Both the position numbers and the translations under genes were made by a program. A stretch of DNA of 64,000 bases from Nostoc sp. ATCC 43529 (GTDB lineage Bacteria; Cyanobacteriota; Cyanobacteriia; Cyanobacteriales; Nostocaceae): assembly GCA_003326205.1 (NCBI GenBank), contig LWTK01000050.1, forward strand, positions 1 to 64,000, read 5' to 3'. A model generated the notes under the pieces. That model made no database searches. It was not told the DNA's origin and worked only from the letters and a program-made list of their open reading frames with translations. Shown here in pieces: positions 8,323-16,705 of this stretch (its first letter is position 1; the number at the start of each line of letters is the position of its first letter).

Positions 8323-8673
8323 GAACTGACCGCTCCTGAGATACTACCTCAATTTTGATTAACAAGTACGCATTGAATTGCGTATTTTTGCACCTCTAGC
8401 TTTTAACGTAGCTCATACACAATCCCGCTTTTGGGACATCAGCCACTTTTAAAATTTGGGGTTGTGTTTTCCCATACTTTTTAGAGTATCACACTTGCAA
8501 CCTACAGAACTGCATCCTACCAAGGATGGGTATCTAGGGTCAAGAGTCAAGGGGATCTGGTAATTTATCAAGCTAAAATCTGGCGGGGAGACGCAAAAAC
8601 GCAAGGACAGGGAGAATTTTCAACTTAGCAAGGTTGCCTTGGTAGATGATCCAAAATCTCAAATCCAAAATGG
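8323..8673. other. topA-aroQ intergenic region
   Basis: 351 bases with no gene visible. ACACAATCCC (about 8410-8420) can pair with GGGGTTGTGT (about 8458-8467) around a 35-base loop; this could end topA transcripts or be a leader structure of the small gene. Nothing else stands out. Confidence 0.4.
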
Positions 8674-11340
8674 TTAGCCTTCTGCCGCCTTTTTCTTCGT
8701 CGCTGTTGTCGATGACTTCGCTGTTGATTTAGATGCAGTTGATTTAGATTTGGAAGTTGTTGATTTAGTGGTTTTGCGAGTGGATTTTCCTGTCGAAGCT
8801 TTAGCTGCCAACAATTCCAAGGCCGCAGCCAGCGTTATATCTTCTACCGATTGACCCTCTGGGATACTGGCATTAGTTTTGCCATGCTTGATGTAAGGGC
8901 CATAGGGGCCATCGTAGATATTAACTGGTTCGTCGTCCTCTGGATGTGTACCTAATTCGCGTAAAGCTGCCTTGGACTTGCTGTTGGTGGAACTGCGTCC
9001 CTTTTTTGGCTCTGACAACAATTCCAATGCACGTTCTAGAGTAATTGTCAATACATTATCAGCAGCTTTCAGAGAGCGGTAATCTTTGCCTTCCTTACCC
9101 TGGTCGTGAACGATGTAGGGGCCAAAACGCCCCAAACTTGCTTGGATTTTGCTGCCAGTGACTGGATGAGTTCCTAATGTCCGGGGTAGCGCCAACAGAC
9201 CAACAGCCATTTCCAGGGTAACGTTTTCTGGGGTGACGCCCTTGGGTAGAGAAGCTTGTTTCGGTTTGGGGTTTTCCTCGGACTTGTCACCTAATTGGAC
9301 ATAAGGCCCATAAGCGCCAATTTTCACATAAATTGGTTCGCCAGTTTCGGGATGGCGTCCTACCTGGTCAGGGCCTGTGGTTTTTTGCCGCAACAACACT
9401 TCTACCTGTTTGGGGTCGAGGTCAGCTGGCGTTAAGTCTTTAGGAATTGAGGCGGTGACAACACCGTCACCATTTTCAACTTCAATGTAAGGGCCATATT
9501 TTCCAATACGGACTTTGGCTGCCAAATTTTCCAGTTCTACAGTTCTGGCTTTGGTGGCATCAATTTGGCTTTCCTGTTCCTTGACTAAAGTTTCCAGGCC
9601 TTTTTCTCCTAGATAGAATTGCCGGAGGTAGGGTAGCCATTTAGCTTCACCTGTGGCGATATCATCGAGGGTCTGCTCCATCTTTGAGGTAAAGCTGGGA
9701 TCGACGATATCCGGGAAATGTTTTTCCAGCAAGTCGGTGACGGCGAAAGCAGTGAAAGTGGGTATGAGGGCGTTATTCACCAATTGGGTGTAACCCTTGT
9801 CGATGATGGTGCCAATGATGCTGGCGTAGGTACTGGGACGACCGATACCTTCGCTTTCTAGGGTTTTCACCAAAGTTGCTTCGGTGTACCTAGCTGGGGG
9901 TTGGGTTTCGTGACCAACGGCTTCCAGTTCGGTACAATTGGGGCGATCGCCTACTTTCAAACTAGGTAAAATTACTTCTTGGTCTTCCAGTGCTGCTTCT
10001 GGGTCATCTGAACCTTCAACGTAAGCGCGTAAATATCCTGGAAATTCAATGCGCTTGCCAGAAGAACGAAAACCAGCGTCTTCGACTTGCAGTTGTACGG
10101 AAATTTGAGTTTGCCGAGAGTCAGCCATTTGGCAAGCCACAGTACGTTTCCAAATCAAATCGTAGACAGCAAGTTCTCGACCCCCCAAACCTGTTTCTTG
10201 GGGGGTGCGGAAGGTGCTACCTGCTGGGCGAATTGCTTCGTGCGCTTCTTGTGCGCCTTTGGATTTGGTGGTGTATTGCCGAGGCTGGGGGCTGAGATAT
10301 TGTTGACCGTAGAGTTTTTCTACACAACTTCTAGCAGCTGCGATCGCCTGATCTGACAAATGCACCGAATCTGTCCGCATATAGGTAATATACCCCTGTT
10401 CGTACAAATTCTGGGCAATTCGCATCGTATCGCGTGCAGAAAGGCGGAGTTTCCGGTTAGACTCTTGTTGCAGCGTCGAGGTAGTAAACGGTGGCGCAGG
10501 TTTGCGCGTCACTGGACGTTCTTCGATGTCGGCGACACTCCAAGTTTTTCCAGTCAGGCGTTCCTTCAAGGCTAAGGCTTGTTCTTCGTTGAGTAACAAG
10601 ACATTGCGACCTGCGACAATTTGTCCGGTTGCAGCGTCAAAATCGCCGCCATTAGCTATTTTGGTTCCTCCCAGCGTCACCAACTGAGCAGCAAAGGGGG
10701 TTTTGTCTTTTTCTAAACTAGCTTTCAAATCCCAGTAAGTACCTTCACGGAAGGCACGGCGCTGGCGTTCCTTGTTGACCAAAAGTCGCACTGCTACAGA
10801 CTGCACCCGCCCAGCAGATAATCCCCAGGCGATTTTTTTCCATAGCAGCGGAGACAGAGTATAACCTACCAATCGATCTAAAATCCGCCGCGTTTCTTGG
10901 GCGCGAACCAACTGCTCATCAATGTTGCGGCAGTTCTTCAGCGCTTTTTTGATAGCATCTTGGGTAATTTCGTGAAACACCATCCGCTTAGTTGGGACTT
11001 TCGGCTTCAGCAATTGGTATAAATGCCAACTAATGCTTTCACCTTCCCGGTCTTCGTCCGTTGCCAGAATCAGTTCATCTACATCCTTGAGGGCATCTTT
11101 AAGCTGGGTGACAATTTTCTTTTTGTCTTTCGGGACAACATATACCGGTTCAAAGTCGGCGTCCACATTTACCCCTAGCTGTGCCCATTTTTCTCCTTTG
11201 ACGGCTGGGGGAATTTCAGTAGCCGACTGCGGTAAGTCACGCACATGACCCATAGACGCCTCTACTTTATAGCTTGATGGCAAGTAGTTGCGAATGGTAC
11301 GAGCTTTGGTTGGAGATTCGACGATGACGAGAGTTGACAT
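8674..11340 (-). CDS. topA: DNA topoisomerase I (type IA)
   Basis: 888 residues. It relaxes negatively supercoiled DNA by passing a strand through a transient break. The Toprim domain starts at once (MSTLVIVESPTKARTIRNYL; acidic DEDREGE motif near residue 115). The active-site tyrosine lies in GYITYMRTDS, near residue 320. After the core come several copies of the K/R-x-G-x-Y/F-G-P-Y-I/V topoisomerase C-terminal repeat (for example IGKYGPYIEV, IGAYGPYVQL, LGRFGPYIVH, DGPYGPYIKH). A low-complexity Ser/Thr/Lys tail replaces zinc fingers, as is usual in cyanobacteria; such tails bind DNA non-specifically. Confidence 0.97.
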   Translation of the reverse strand: MSTLVIVESPTKARTIRNYLPSSYKVEASMGHVRDLPQSATEIPPAVKGEKWAQLGVNVDADFEPVYVVPKDKKKIVTQLKDALKDVDELILATDEDREGESISWHLYQLLKPKVPTKRMVFHEITQDAIKKALKNCRNIDEQLVRAQETRRILDRLVGYTLSPLLWKKIAWGLSAGRVQSVAVRLLVNKERQRRAFREGTYWDLKASLEKDKTPFAAQLVTLGGTKIANGGDFDAATGQIVAGRNVLLLNEEQALALKERLTGKTWSVADIEERPVTRKPAPPFTTSTLQQESNRKLRLSARDTMRIAQNLYEQGYITYMRTDSVHLSDQAIAAARSCVEKLYGQQYLSPQPRQYTTKSKGAQEAHEAIRPAGSTFRTPQETGLGGRELAVYDLIWKRTVACQMADSRQTQISVQLQVEDAGFRSSGKRIEFPGYLRAYVEGSDDPEAALEDQEVILPSLKVGDRPNCTELEAVGHETQPPARYTEATLVKTLESEGIGRPSTYASIIGTIIDKGYTQLVNNALIPTFTAFAVTDLLEKHFPDIVDPSFTSKMEQTLDDIATGEAKWLPYLRQFYLGEKGLETLVKEQESQIDATKARTVELENLAAKVRIGKYGPYIEVENGDGVVTASIPKDLTPADLDPKQVEVLLRQKTTGPDQVGRHPETGEPIYVKIGAYGPYVQLGDKSEENPKPKQASLPKGVTPENVTLEMAVGLLALPRTLGTHPVTGSKIQASLGRFGPYIVHDQGKEGKDYRSLKAADNVLTITLERALELLSEPKKGRSSTNSKSKAALRELGTHPEDDEPVNIYDGPYGPYIKHGKTNASIPEGQSVEDITLAAALELLAAKASTGKSTRKTTKSTTSKSKSTASKSTAKSSTTATKKKAAEG

Positions 11341-11424
11341 GGAAATTTCAAAAAAAAGAATAGCTGCTAAGCTAAACAGTCAAATTGAGGTAATTTTTGC
11401 AAATTGTCAAGATAAAACGTCACG

Positions 11425-11484
11425 CTTAGGGCGGTGATTTAATCCTCACACAAACTGCCTGCTTGGGAGAAAATCCGCCCTAAG
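11425..11484 (-). promoter_or_regulatory. Perfect inverted repeat in the topA leader
   Basis: CTTAGGGCGG (11425-11434) and CCGCCCTAAG (11475-11484) are exact reverse complements around a 40-base loop, about 85 bases before topA. If transcribed it makes a stable GC-rich stem in the 5' leader. It could be a regulatory RNA structure or the footprint of a dispersed element; I cannot assign it to a known riboswitch class. Confidence 0.4.
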
Positions 11485-11594
11485 TTAAGGCGTAGTCCTT
11501 CCCAGAGTATAAGAGAGGCGAAAGCTGGATGTGAATTTCCAGCTATTTCAATCTTTAACTTATCTAGCGCATAATTGGCGACTACAGTTTTCAA

Positions 11595-11720
11595 AATACT
11601 CCGCAGGTGGAATAAGGGAGAGGGGAATGGGAAGTGGGCATTGGGGAAGAAGGGGACAGGGAGAATGACTCATAACTCAACACTCATCAGTCATCAGTCA
11701 CCACTCAGCACTCCCAATCG
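11595..11720. repeat. STRR-type short tandem repeats
   Basis: Runs of purine-rich heptamer-like units (GGGAGAG, GGGAATG, GGGAAGT) are followed by CTCATAA/CTCAACA/CTCATCA/GTCATCA units, typical of the short tandemly repeated sequences of heterocystous cyanobacteria. Non-coding. Confidence 0.5.
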
Positions 11721-11789
11721 CCAGAGCTTGTGCCAAAATTAGATCAAATTTGAGAGCAAGATTTGTACCCATGCCAGGAAAGCAAAACT

Positions 11790-12083
11790 ATGCGACCAAT
11801 TCGTCAAGGTGATGTTATCTTACTGCCTGTGCAACAAGTTGAAGGAAAAAAAATACCTCACTTAACTTTGGCAGAAGGCGAAGCTACAGGTCATAAACAT
11901 CGAATTATTGAAGGCAAAGCTGAATTATATGAAAAAGATAGCACGCTCTATTTACGTGTTTTTTCAGAGTCAGCATTATTAGCTCATGAGCAGCATAAAG
12001 CTATTCCTATCCCCGAAGGCCATTGGATGGTGAAAATTCAGCGAGAATACGAGCCTGAAGGTTGGTGGTATGTCGCTGATTGA
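11790..12083 (+). CDS. Uncharacterised 97-residue protein paired with a DUF6745-like gene
   Basis: From the ATG at 11790, preceded by AGGAAAG, the product begins MRPIRQGDVILLPVQQVEG and contains GEATGHKHRI and an aromatic end (EGHWMVKIQREYEPEGWWYVAD). It looks like a small all-beta protein. An upstream in-frame start adds nine residues but lacks the good ribosome binding site. The next gene begins 77 bases downstream on the same strand; I recall this pair adjacent in other bacteria, but its role is unknown. Confidence 0.75.
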   Translation: MRPIRQGDVILLPVQQVEGKKIPHLTLAEGEATGHKHRIIEGKAELYEKDSTLYLRVFSESALLAHEQHKAIPIPEGHWMVKIQREYEPEGWWYVAD

Positions 12084-12160
12084 AAAGTCACATCACTCTC
12101 AATACTTTATAACTACGAATATTTACAAAAATTTTTTGTCTAAAATTTAGAGTATTAATA

Positions 12161-13252
12161 ATGATTGAGAATTTAACGCCTGAGCAAGAGGCTTTGATTC
12201 CAGTTTATCGAGAGAAGTGGCGGAAGATTGCGCTTTCAACTGAGCGAATTGATAAAGAAAAAGCGGCAGAAGCTGTAAAAGCTGCCTACGTTGCAATCGA
12301 CTACGAACAGCCTGAAATATTTTTTCATGATAGTCCTTATGCAGCTTGCAATTGGATGCTAGAACGACTATCACCTGAATTTATAGAAAATTACCTTAAT
12401 GAACCAAATAGTTTAGGAAGCTTATTTCCCGCTCATTTCTTTCAAGAACTTTCGAGTATACTCAATGAACAATTTGGAAGCCAATTGCATAGGCAATTAC
12501 ACAATTATTTTTATCTTGATAATGTGGCAGAGCATCCACTTAACCATGAAATATTCAATGATTTAATTGAAAAATTCAGCACTCAAGTAAACGAGCAGTC
12601 AGAAAATTTTTACTGTTGGATTGAAATTCAACTTTATGAGTGTTTTCAATCAGAGATTTACGTAAATTTGATGAGTGGTTTGGATTTCTGTATCTCTGTT
12701 TTGAACATTGTTCATCCTCAACAGGAATGGAAAGTATTTCAATCTTTAATTCAAGAATGTGGTTGGTTGTTTGCATATGATGACATTTGTATTATCTGCG
12801 ATCGCCCCCTTCACTTGCGCTTCGACAATCAAAATCGTCTCCACGCTGAAGGCGAACCCGCAATAGAGTATGCTGATGGATTTAGCCTCTACTCTTACCA
12901 CGGCGTAACCTTACCTGAAAAATACGGTAAAATACACCCGCAGCAATGGCAACCTCAATGGCTTTTATCAGAGGAAAACGCCGAACTACGCCGAGTCTTA
13001 ATTCAAGGTATTGGTTACGCTCGAATTTGCCAAGAATTACAAGCTATTGAATTAGATACTTGGGCTGAATACACACTATTAAAAATTGATGCTGATGTTG
13101 ATGAAGAACCAATTTATTTATTAAAAATGGTTTGCCCAAGTACAGGCTTTATTCACGCCTTGCGAGTTCCACCAAATATTAACTCAGCGCGTGAAGCGAT
13201 TCGCTGGGTAAATTGGGGAGTAGATGCAGAGGAATTTGGCGTGCAAACATAA
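12161..13252 (+). CDS. DUF6745-like uncharacterised protein
   Basis: 363 residues, soluble, no signal peptide. The C-terminal part reads LDTWAEYTLLKID..EEPIYLLKMVCPSTGFIHALRVPP..SAREAIRWVNWG, which I associate with the DUF6745 family. A preceding motif is PAIEYADGFSLYSYHGVTLPE. Its 97-residue upstream neighbour is probably co-transcribed. Molecular function is unknown. The family name is from memory; the ORF itself is certain. Confidence 0.7.
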   Translation: MIENLTPEQEALIPVYREKWRKIALSTERIDKEKAAEAVKAAYVAIDYEQPEIFFHDSPYAACNWMLERLSPEFIENYLNEPNSLGSLFPAHFFQELSSILNEQFGSQLHRQLHNYFYLDNVAEHPLNHEIFNDLIEKFSTQVNEQSENFYCWIEIQLYECFQSEIYVNLMSGLDFCISVLNIVHPQQEWKVFQSLIQECGWLFAYDDICIICDRPLHLRFDNQNRLHAEGEPAIEYADGFSLYSYHGVTLPEKYGKIHPQQWQPQWLLSEENAELRRVLIQGIGYARICQELQAIELDTWAEYTLLKIDADVDEEPIYLLKMVCPSTGFIHALRVPPNINSAREAIRWVNWGVDAEEFGVQT

Positions 13253-13781
13253 GTGCTTAAGGAGTCTCTCCACTGAGAAATTGTTCATCCAGGTTAAAAA
13301 ATTTTCAAATAACTTGTAAAACGCGATCGCCATGAATTTGGCTGGGACTTTACACTAATTTAAAAAATCCCAATTAGCCTGAATATATCATTTGAATTAA
13401 ATTCCAAAAATACACATTATTAAAAATAACTTGCCTAATTACAGAATTGATTTATCTTTTGTAAGTTCCAACTACGACAAAATCATTACATGAAGCAATT
13501 TGCTTGATATAATGAGCAATAGATCCAGAGAAATCAGGCGTGGAAAGCTGATTTTGGAATTGAATAGTAACCTAAAAAATATAAATAGTAAGTATAGGCA
13601 AAACCGATGCATTTTACCATACATGAGCACAAATGCATGAATTTAGGCTTGGCCAAATAGAAAGTTATGGTAGGATAATTTTGGAGAAGTTGAGTTCGGC
13701 GATACGAATCTTGTTGTTAGTAATAATTGCAAGCGGCTCTCCGGATAAACATCTCTGCATCAATGGATTCTGGAGAGTTTC
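13253..13781 (+). other. Long non-coding region before the RRM gene
   Basis: 529 A/T-rich bases without a credible gene. Part of it is likely the long 5' leader of the RRM gene, since cold-regulated cyanobacterial rbp genes are known for long leaders. A HIP1 octamer sits at about 13323. No clear hairpin or promoter could be picked. Confidence 0.35.
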
Positions 13782-14096
13782 ATGTCAATCTACGTAGGGA
13801 ACCTATCCTACAGCGTCACACAAGACGACCTTAGTAAGGTATTTTCCGAGTATGGCGCCGTTACACGCGTTCAATTACCCACAGACAGGGAAACAGGACG
13901 CGCTCGCGGCTTTGGTTTTGTGGAAATGGAATCATCAGCCGCAGAAGACGCTGCTATTCAGGCTTTGGATGGTGCCGAATGGATGGGTCGTGTAATGAAA
14001 GTTAATAAAGCAAGACCACGAGAGGAGAAAGGCGCTCGCTCTGGGGGTGGTGGCTGGCAAAAAAATAATAATAGTGGATACTCGCGAGGCTATTAA
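13782..14096 (+). CDS. RNA-binding protein with a single RRM domain
   Basis: 104 residues: one RNA recognition motif with RNP2 IYVGNL at residues 3-8 and RNP1 RGFGFVEM near 42-49, then a short Gly-rich tail (GARSGGGGWQKNNNSGYSRGY). This is the Rbp family of cyanobacteria, single-stranded RNA binders often induced by cold and implicated in mRNA stability and localisation. Which rbp paralogue it is cannot be decided here. A rightward terminator follows. Confidence 0.93.
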   Translation: MSIYVGNLSYSVTQDDLSKVFSEYGAVTRVQLPTDRETGRARGFGFVEMESSAAEDAAIQALDGAEWMGRVMKVNKARPREEKGARSGGGGWQKNNNSGYSRGY

Positions 14097-14132
14097 GTTT
14101 TGGGACGATTCACAAAGGCAAAAGCTTCATAA

Positions 14133-14159
14133 GCGATGTCTACGACGGGCTACGCCTAC
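14133..14159. repeat. Small dispersed repeat, also present inside patG
   Basis: The 27 bases from GCGATGTCTACGAC to the following GGGCTACGCCTAC match the reverse complement of 61421-61449 with one mismatch. This kind of short mobile palindrome-like repeat is scattered through Nostoc genomes. Confidence 0.6.
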
Positions 14160-14224
14160 ACCAAGCAAATACTATACCCATATTAGCAGTTTAGTAGATA
14201 GCTGAATCTGCAAAAATCGTATAT

Positions 14225-14261
14225 AAGCAGTTCAGAAAATAGCTGAGCTGCTTATTTATTT
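14225..14261 (+). terminator. Terminator after the RRM gene
   Basis: AAGCAGTTCAG (14225-14235) pairs with CTGAGCTGCTT (14243-14253), 11 bp with one wobble and a 7-base loop, followed by the T-rich ATTTATTTG. The remainder of 14097-14483 holds only the dispersed repeat and the leader of ndhB. Confidence 0.5.
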
Positions 14262-14483
14262 GCGATATGAATGTCGATCGCAAACGAGCCAATCCTGCAC
14301 TTCAACATAATTTAATCTGATAATACCCATAGTAGTCTGGTGTAACCAACCAGATGTTACTCTAATTTCTTGTTCTGATTTCTGAATTCTGAATTCTTCT
14401 TTTTAATGCAACTTTGGTAAAGAACAATAGATAGAATGAACAGAGTTAGCCTTAATGTCTAATCGCCAAAACCTATACATCTC

Positions 14484-16088
14484 ATGGATTTTGCTAATCT
14501 TGCATCCCAGTTAAATGCTGGAACGATCTTACCAGAGGGAATTGTGATTCTCACCCTCTTGGGGGTTTTGATTGTTGATTTGATTTTGGGGCGTACATCC
14601 TCGCGCTGGGTTGGATATCTGGCGATCGCAGGTTTATTGGCTTCGATTGTCGCCCTGTATTTTCAATGGGATGCTTCCAATCCCATCTCTTTTAGCGGCG
14701 GCTTTAACAGTGACAACCTTAGTATCGTCTTTCGCGGTATCGTCGCGTTGTCTGCCGCTTTTACTATACTGATGTCAATTCGCTACATTGAGCAGAGTGG
14801 CACCGCTTTAGCAGAATTCATCGCTATTTTGCTGACCGCTACCCTTGGAGGAATGTTTTTATCCGGGGCTAGCGAGTTAGTCATGATTTTCATCTCCCTA
14901 GAAACCCTGAGTATCTCCTCTTACTTGCTAACAGGTTATACTAAGCGTGACCCCCGCTCTAACGAAGCGGCGCTGAAATACCTGTTAATAGGAGCTTCCA
15001 GTACAGCAGTATTTTTGTACGGAGTATCATTGCTGTATGGGTTATCAGGTGGACAAACTGAACTAAGTGCGATCGCCACTGGCATTGCCACAGCTAAAGC
15101 TGGTCAATCTTTAGGTTTAGTAATTGCCCTGGTTTTTGCGATCGCAGGTATTGGCTTTAAAATCTCCGCCGCACCCTTCCACCAGTGGACACCAGACGTT
15201 TACGAAGGCGCTCCCACCCCGGTAATCGCCTTTTTATCTGTGGGTTCCAAAGCAGCTGGGTTTGCTCTAGCTATCCGCTTGCTGACAACAGCCTTCCCCC
15301 TTGTAGCTGAGGAGTGGAAGTTTGTCTTCACTGCTTTGGCCGTTCTGAGTATGATTTTGGGTAACGTAGTTGCCCTAGCCCAAACCAGCATGAAACGGAT
15401 GCTAGCTTATTCATCCATTGCCCAAGCTGGGTTTGTGATGATTGGCTTAATTGCTAGCACACAGGCAGGGTACGCCAGTATGATATTTTACCTCCTGGTC
15501 TACCTATTCATGAACCTGTGCGGCTTCACTTGCATCATTCTGTTCTCCTTGCGGACGGGAACCGACCAGATTGCCGAATACTCCGGACTATATCAAAAAG
15601 ACCCACTCTTAACACTGGGCTTAAGTATCTCCCTGCTTTCCTTGGGCGGTATTCCACCATTAGCTGGGTTTTTTGGTAAGATTTACTTGTTTTGGGCTGG
15701 TTGGCAAGCAGGTCTTTATGGATTAGTCTTGCTGGGCTTAGTTACTAGCGTCGTCTCCATTTACTACTACATTCGCGTAGTCAAGATGATGGTAGTCAAA
15801 GAACCCCATGAAATGTCCGACGCAGTGAAGAATTATCCTCCAATACGTTGGAACTTGCCTGGATTTAGACCTTTGCAAGTTGGCTTAGTGGTTACTTTAA
15901 TCGCCACTTCCATTGCAGGCATTTTGTCAAATCCACTATTTACATTGGCTAACCATTCCATCTCCCATACTGCAATTTTGCAAGCAACAGTCAATAGCAC
16001 TGTACAAGCACAAAATCTACGAGTTGTGCGAAAGTTAGATTCGGTAAGTCAGTCTCAATCCTCAGTTGATTCGACTGCTAAAATTTAA
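14484..16088 (+). CDS. ndhB: NAD(P)H-quinone oxidoreductase subunit 2 (NDH-1 subunit NdhB)
   Basis: 534 residues, mostly membrane helices. It is a proton-pumping antiporter-like subunit of the thylakoid NDH-1 complex, which serves respiration, cyclic electron flow and CO2 uptake. Recognised by the ndhB core: ATLGGMFLSGASELVMIFISLETLS, LLTGYTKRDPRSNEAALKYL, and GFKISAAPFHQWTPDVYEGA with the conserved His and Pro residues of this family. Length is normal. Monocistronic, with a terminator 40 bases downstream. Confidence 0.96.
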   Translation: MDFANLASQLNAGTILPEGIVILTLLGVLIVDLILGRTSSRWVGYLAIAGLLASIVALYFQWDASNPISFSGGFNSDNLSIVFRGIVALSAAFTILMSIRYIEQSGTALAEFIAILLTATLGGMFLSGASELVMIFISLETLSISSYLLTGYTKRDPRSNEAALKYLLIGASSTAVFLYGVSLLYGLSGGQTELSAIATGIATAKAGQSLGLVIALVFAIAGIGFKISAAPFHQWTPDVYEGAPTPVIAFLSVGSKAAGFALAIRLLTTAFPLVAEEWKFVFTALAVLSMILGNVVALAQTSMKRMLAYSSIAQAGFVMIGLIASTQAGYASMIFYLLVYLFMNLCGFTCIILFSLRTGTDQIAEYSGLYQKDPLLTLGLSISLLSLGGIPPLAGFFGKIYLFWAGWQAGLYGLVLLGLVTSVVSIYYYIRVVKMMVVKEPHEMSDAVKNYPPIRWNLPGFRPLQVGLVVTLIATSIAGILSNPLFTLANHSISHTAILQATVNSTVQAQNLRVVRKLDSVSQSQSSVDSTAKI

Positions 16089-16127
16089 CTATTTGAAGCT
16101 CAATACAACATTGTGCTATTGAAGAAG

Positions 16128-16160
16128 CGCCTGTTTGCTAATTAGCAAGCAGGCGTTTTT
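16128..16160 (+). terminator. ndhB terminator
   Basis: CGCCTGTTTGCTAA pairs with TTAGCAAGCAGGCG with a single wobble, making an almost uninterrupted 14-bp stem, followed by TTTTT (16156-16160). It lies 40 bases after the ndhB stop. Confidence 0.8.
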
Positions 16161-16192
16161 CAAGTTGGATTTACTAAACCAAAATCTAGAAT

Positions 16193-16668
16193 ACGTGAAT
16201 TCGACAAGACAAACCCACCCAGCCTCCCTCTCCTGCTAGGCTACCGTGTATACACAAGTCGAAAAAAACCACTAGCACAACAAAGAAAGAGTTTCGTAGT
16301 AGCGTGACAAGGCTAAAATGTTGCAATAGATTAGCGGTAAAAACATCGAATTTATAAAGTTCAAATCCCATTCGCTAATGCACTATTTTAGTCTTGTCAC
16401 GCCAGTAGGGTGCGTTACCGCGCCAGCGTAACGCACCTAAAATCCCAGCGTAACGAACCGAAAATCATTGACGGTGCGTTAGGACTTGCGTCCATAACGC
16501 ACCCTACGAAACTAATAGAAGAGTTGAAACCTATGCTGGCTATACTTGTGTATACACCGTAGCTCCTGCTAGGAGGGAGGAGTAAGGAAAAATTAGGCTT
16601 TTTGCTCCCCTTTCCTTGAAGGAGAGGGGCTGGGGGTGAGGTCAAAATCCTGTAAATCGAATTCACGT
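16193..16668. repeat. Nested inverted-repeat element (476 bp, MITE-like mosaic)
   Basis: Four sets of inverted repeats are nested. The outer ends are ACGTGAATTCGA (16193-16204) and TCGAATTCACGT (16657-16668). Next come CTACCGTGTATACACAAG (16241-16258) and its complement (16545-16562). Then GCGTGACAAGGCTAAAAT (16302-16319) and a near-complement (16385-16402). Beside that last arm, GTAGGGTGCGTTA (16405-16417) and TAACGCACCCTAC (16495-16507) bound a separate block. The last pair is a common cyanobacterial repeat. No open frame looks genuine. The structure suggests successive insertion of small non-autonomous elements. Confidence 0.6.
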
Positions 16669-16705
16669 TAAATGAGTCGCCTGCCTCCACAAATAATTTC
16701 ACAAC

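Noticed and set aside
16290..16376. Possible tRNA on the plus strand (GTTCAAATCCC looks like a T-loop)
   Set aside because: The bases flanking GTTCAAATC do not pair into a T-stem, no D-arm or anticodon stem is visible, and the stretch belongs to the nested repeat element.
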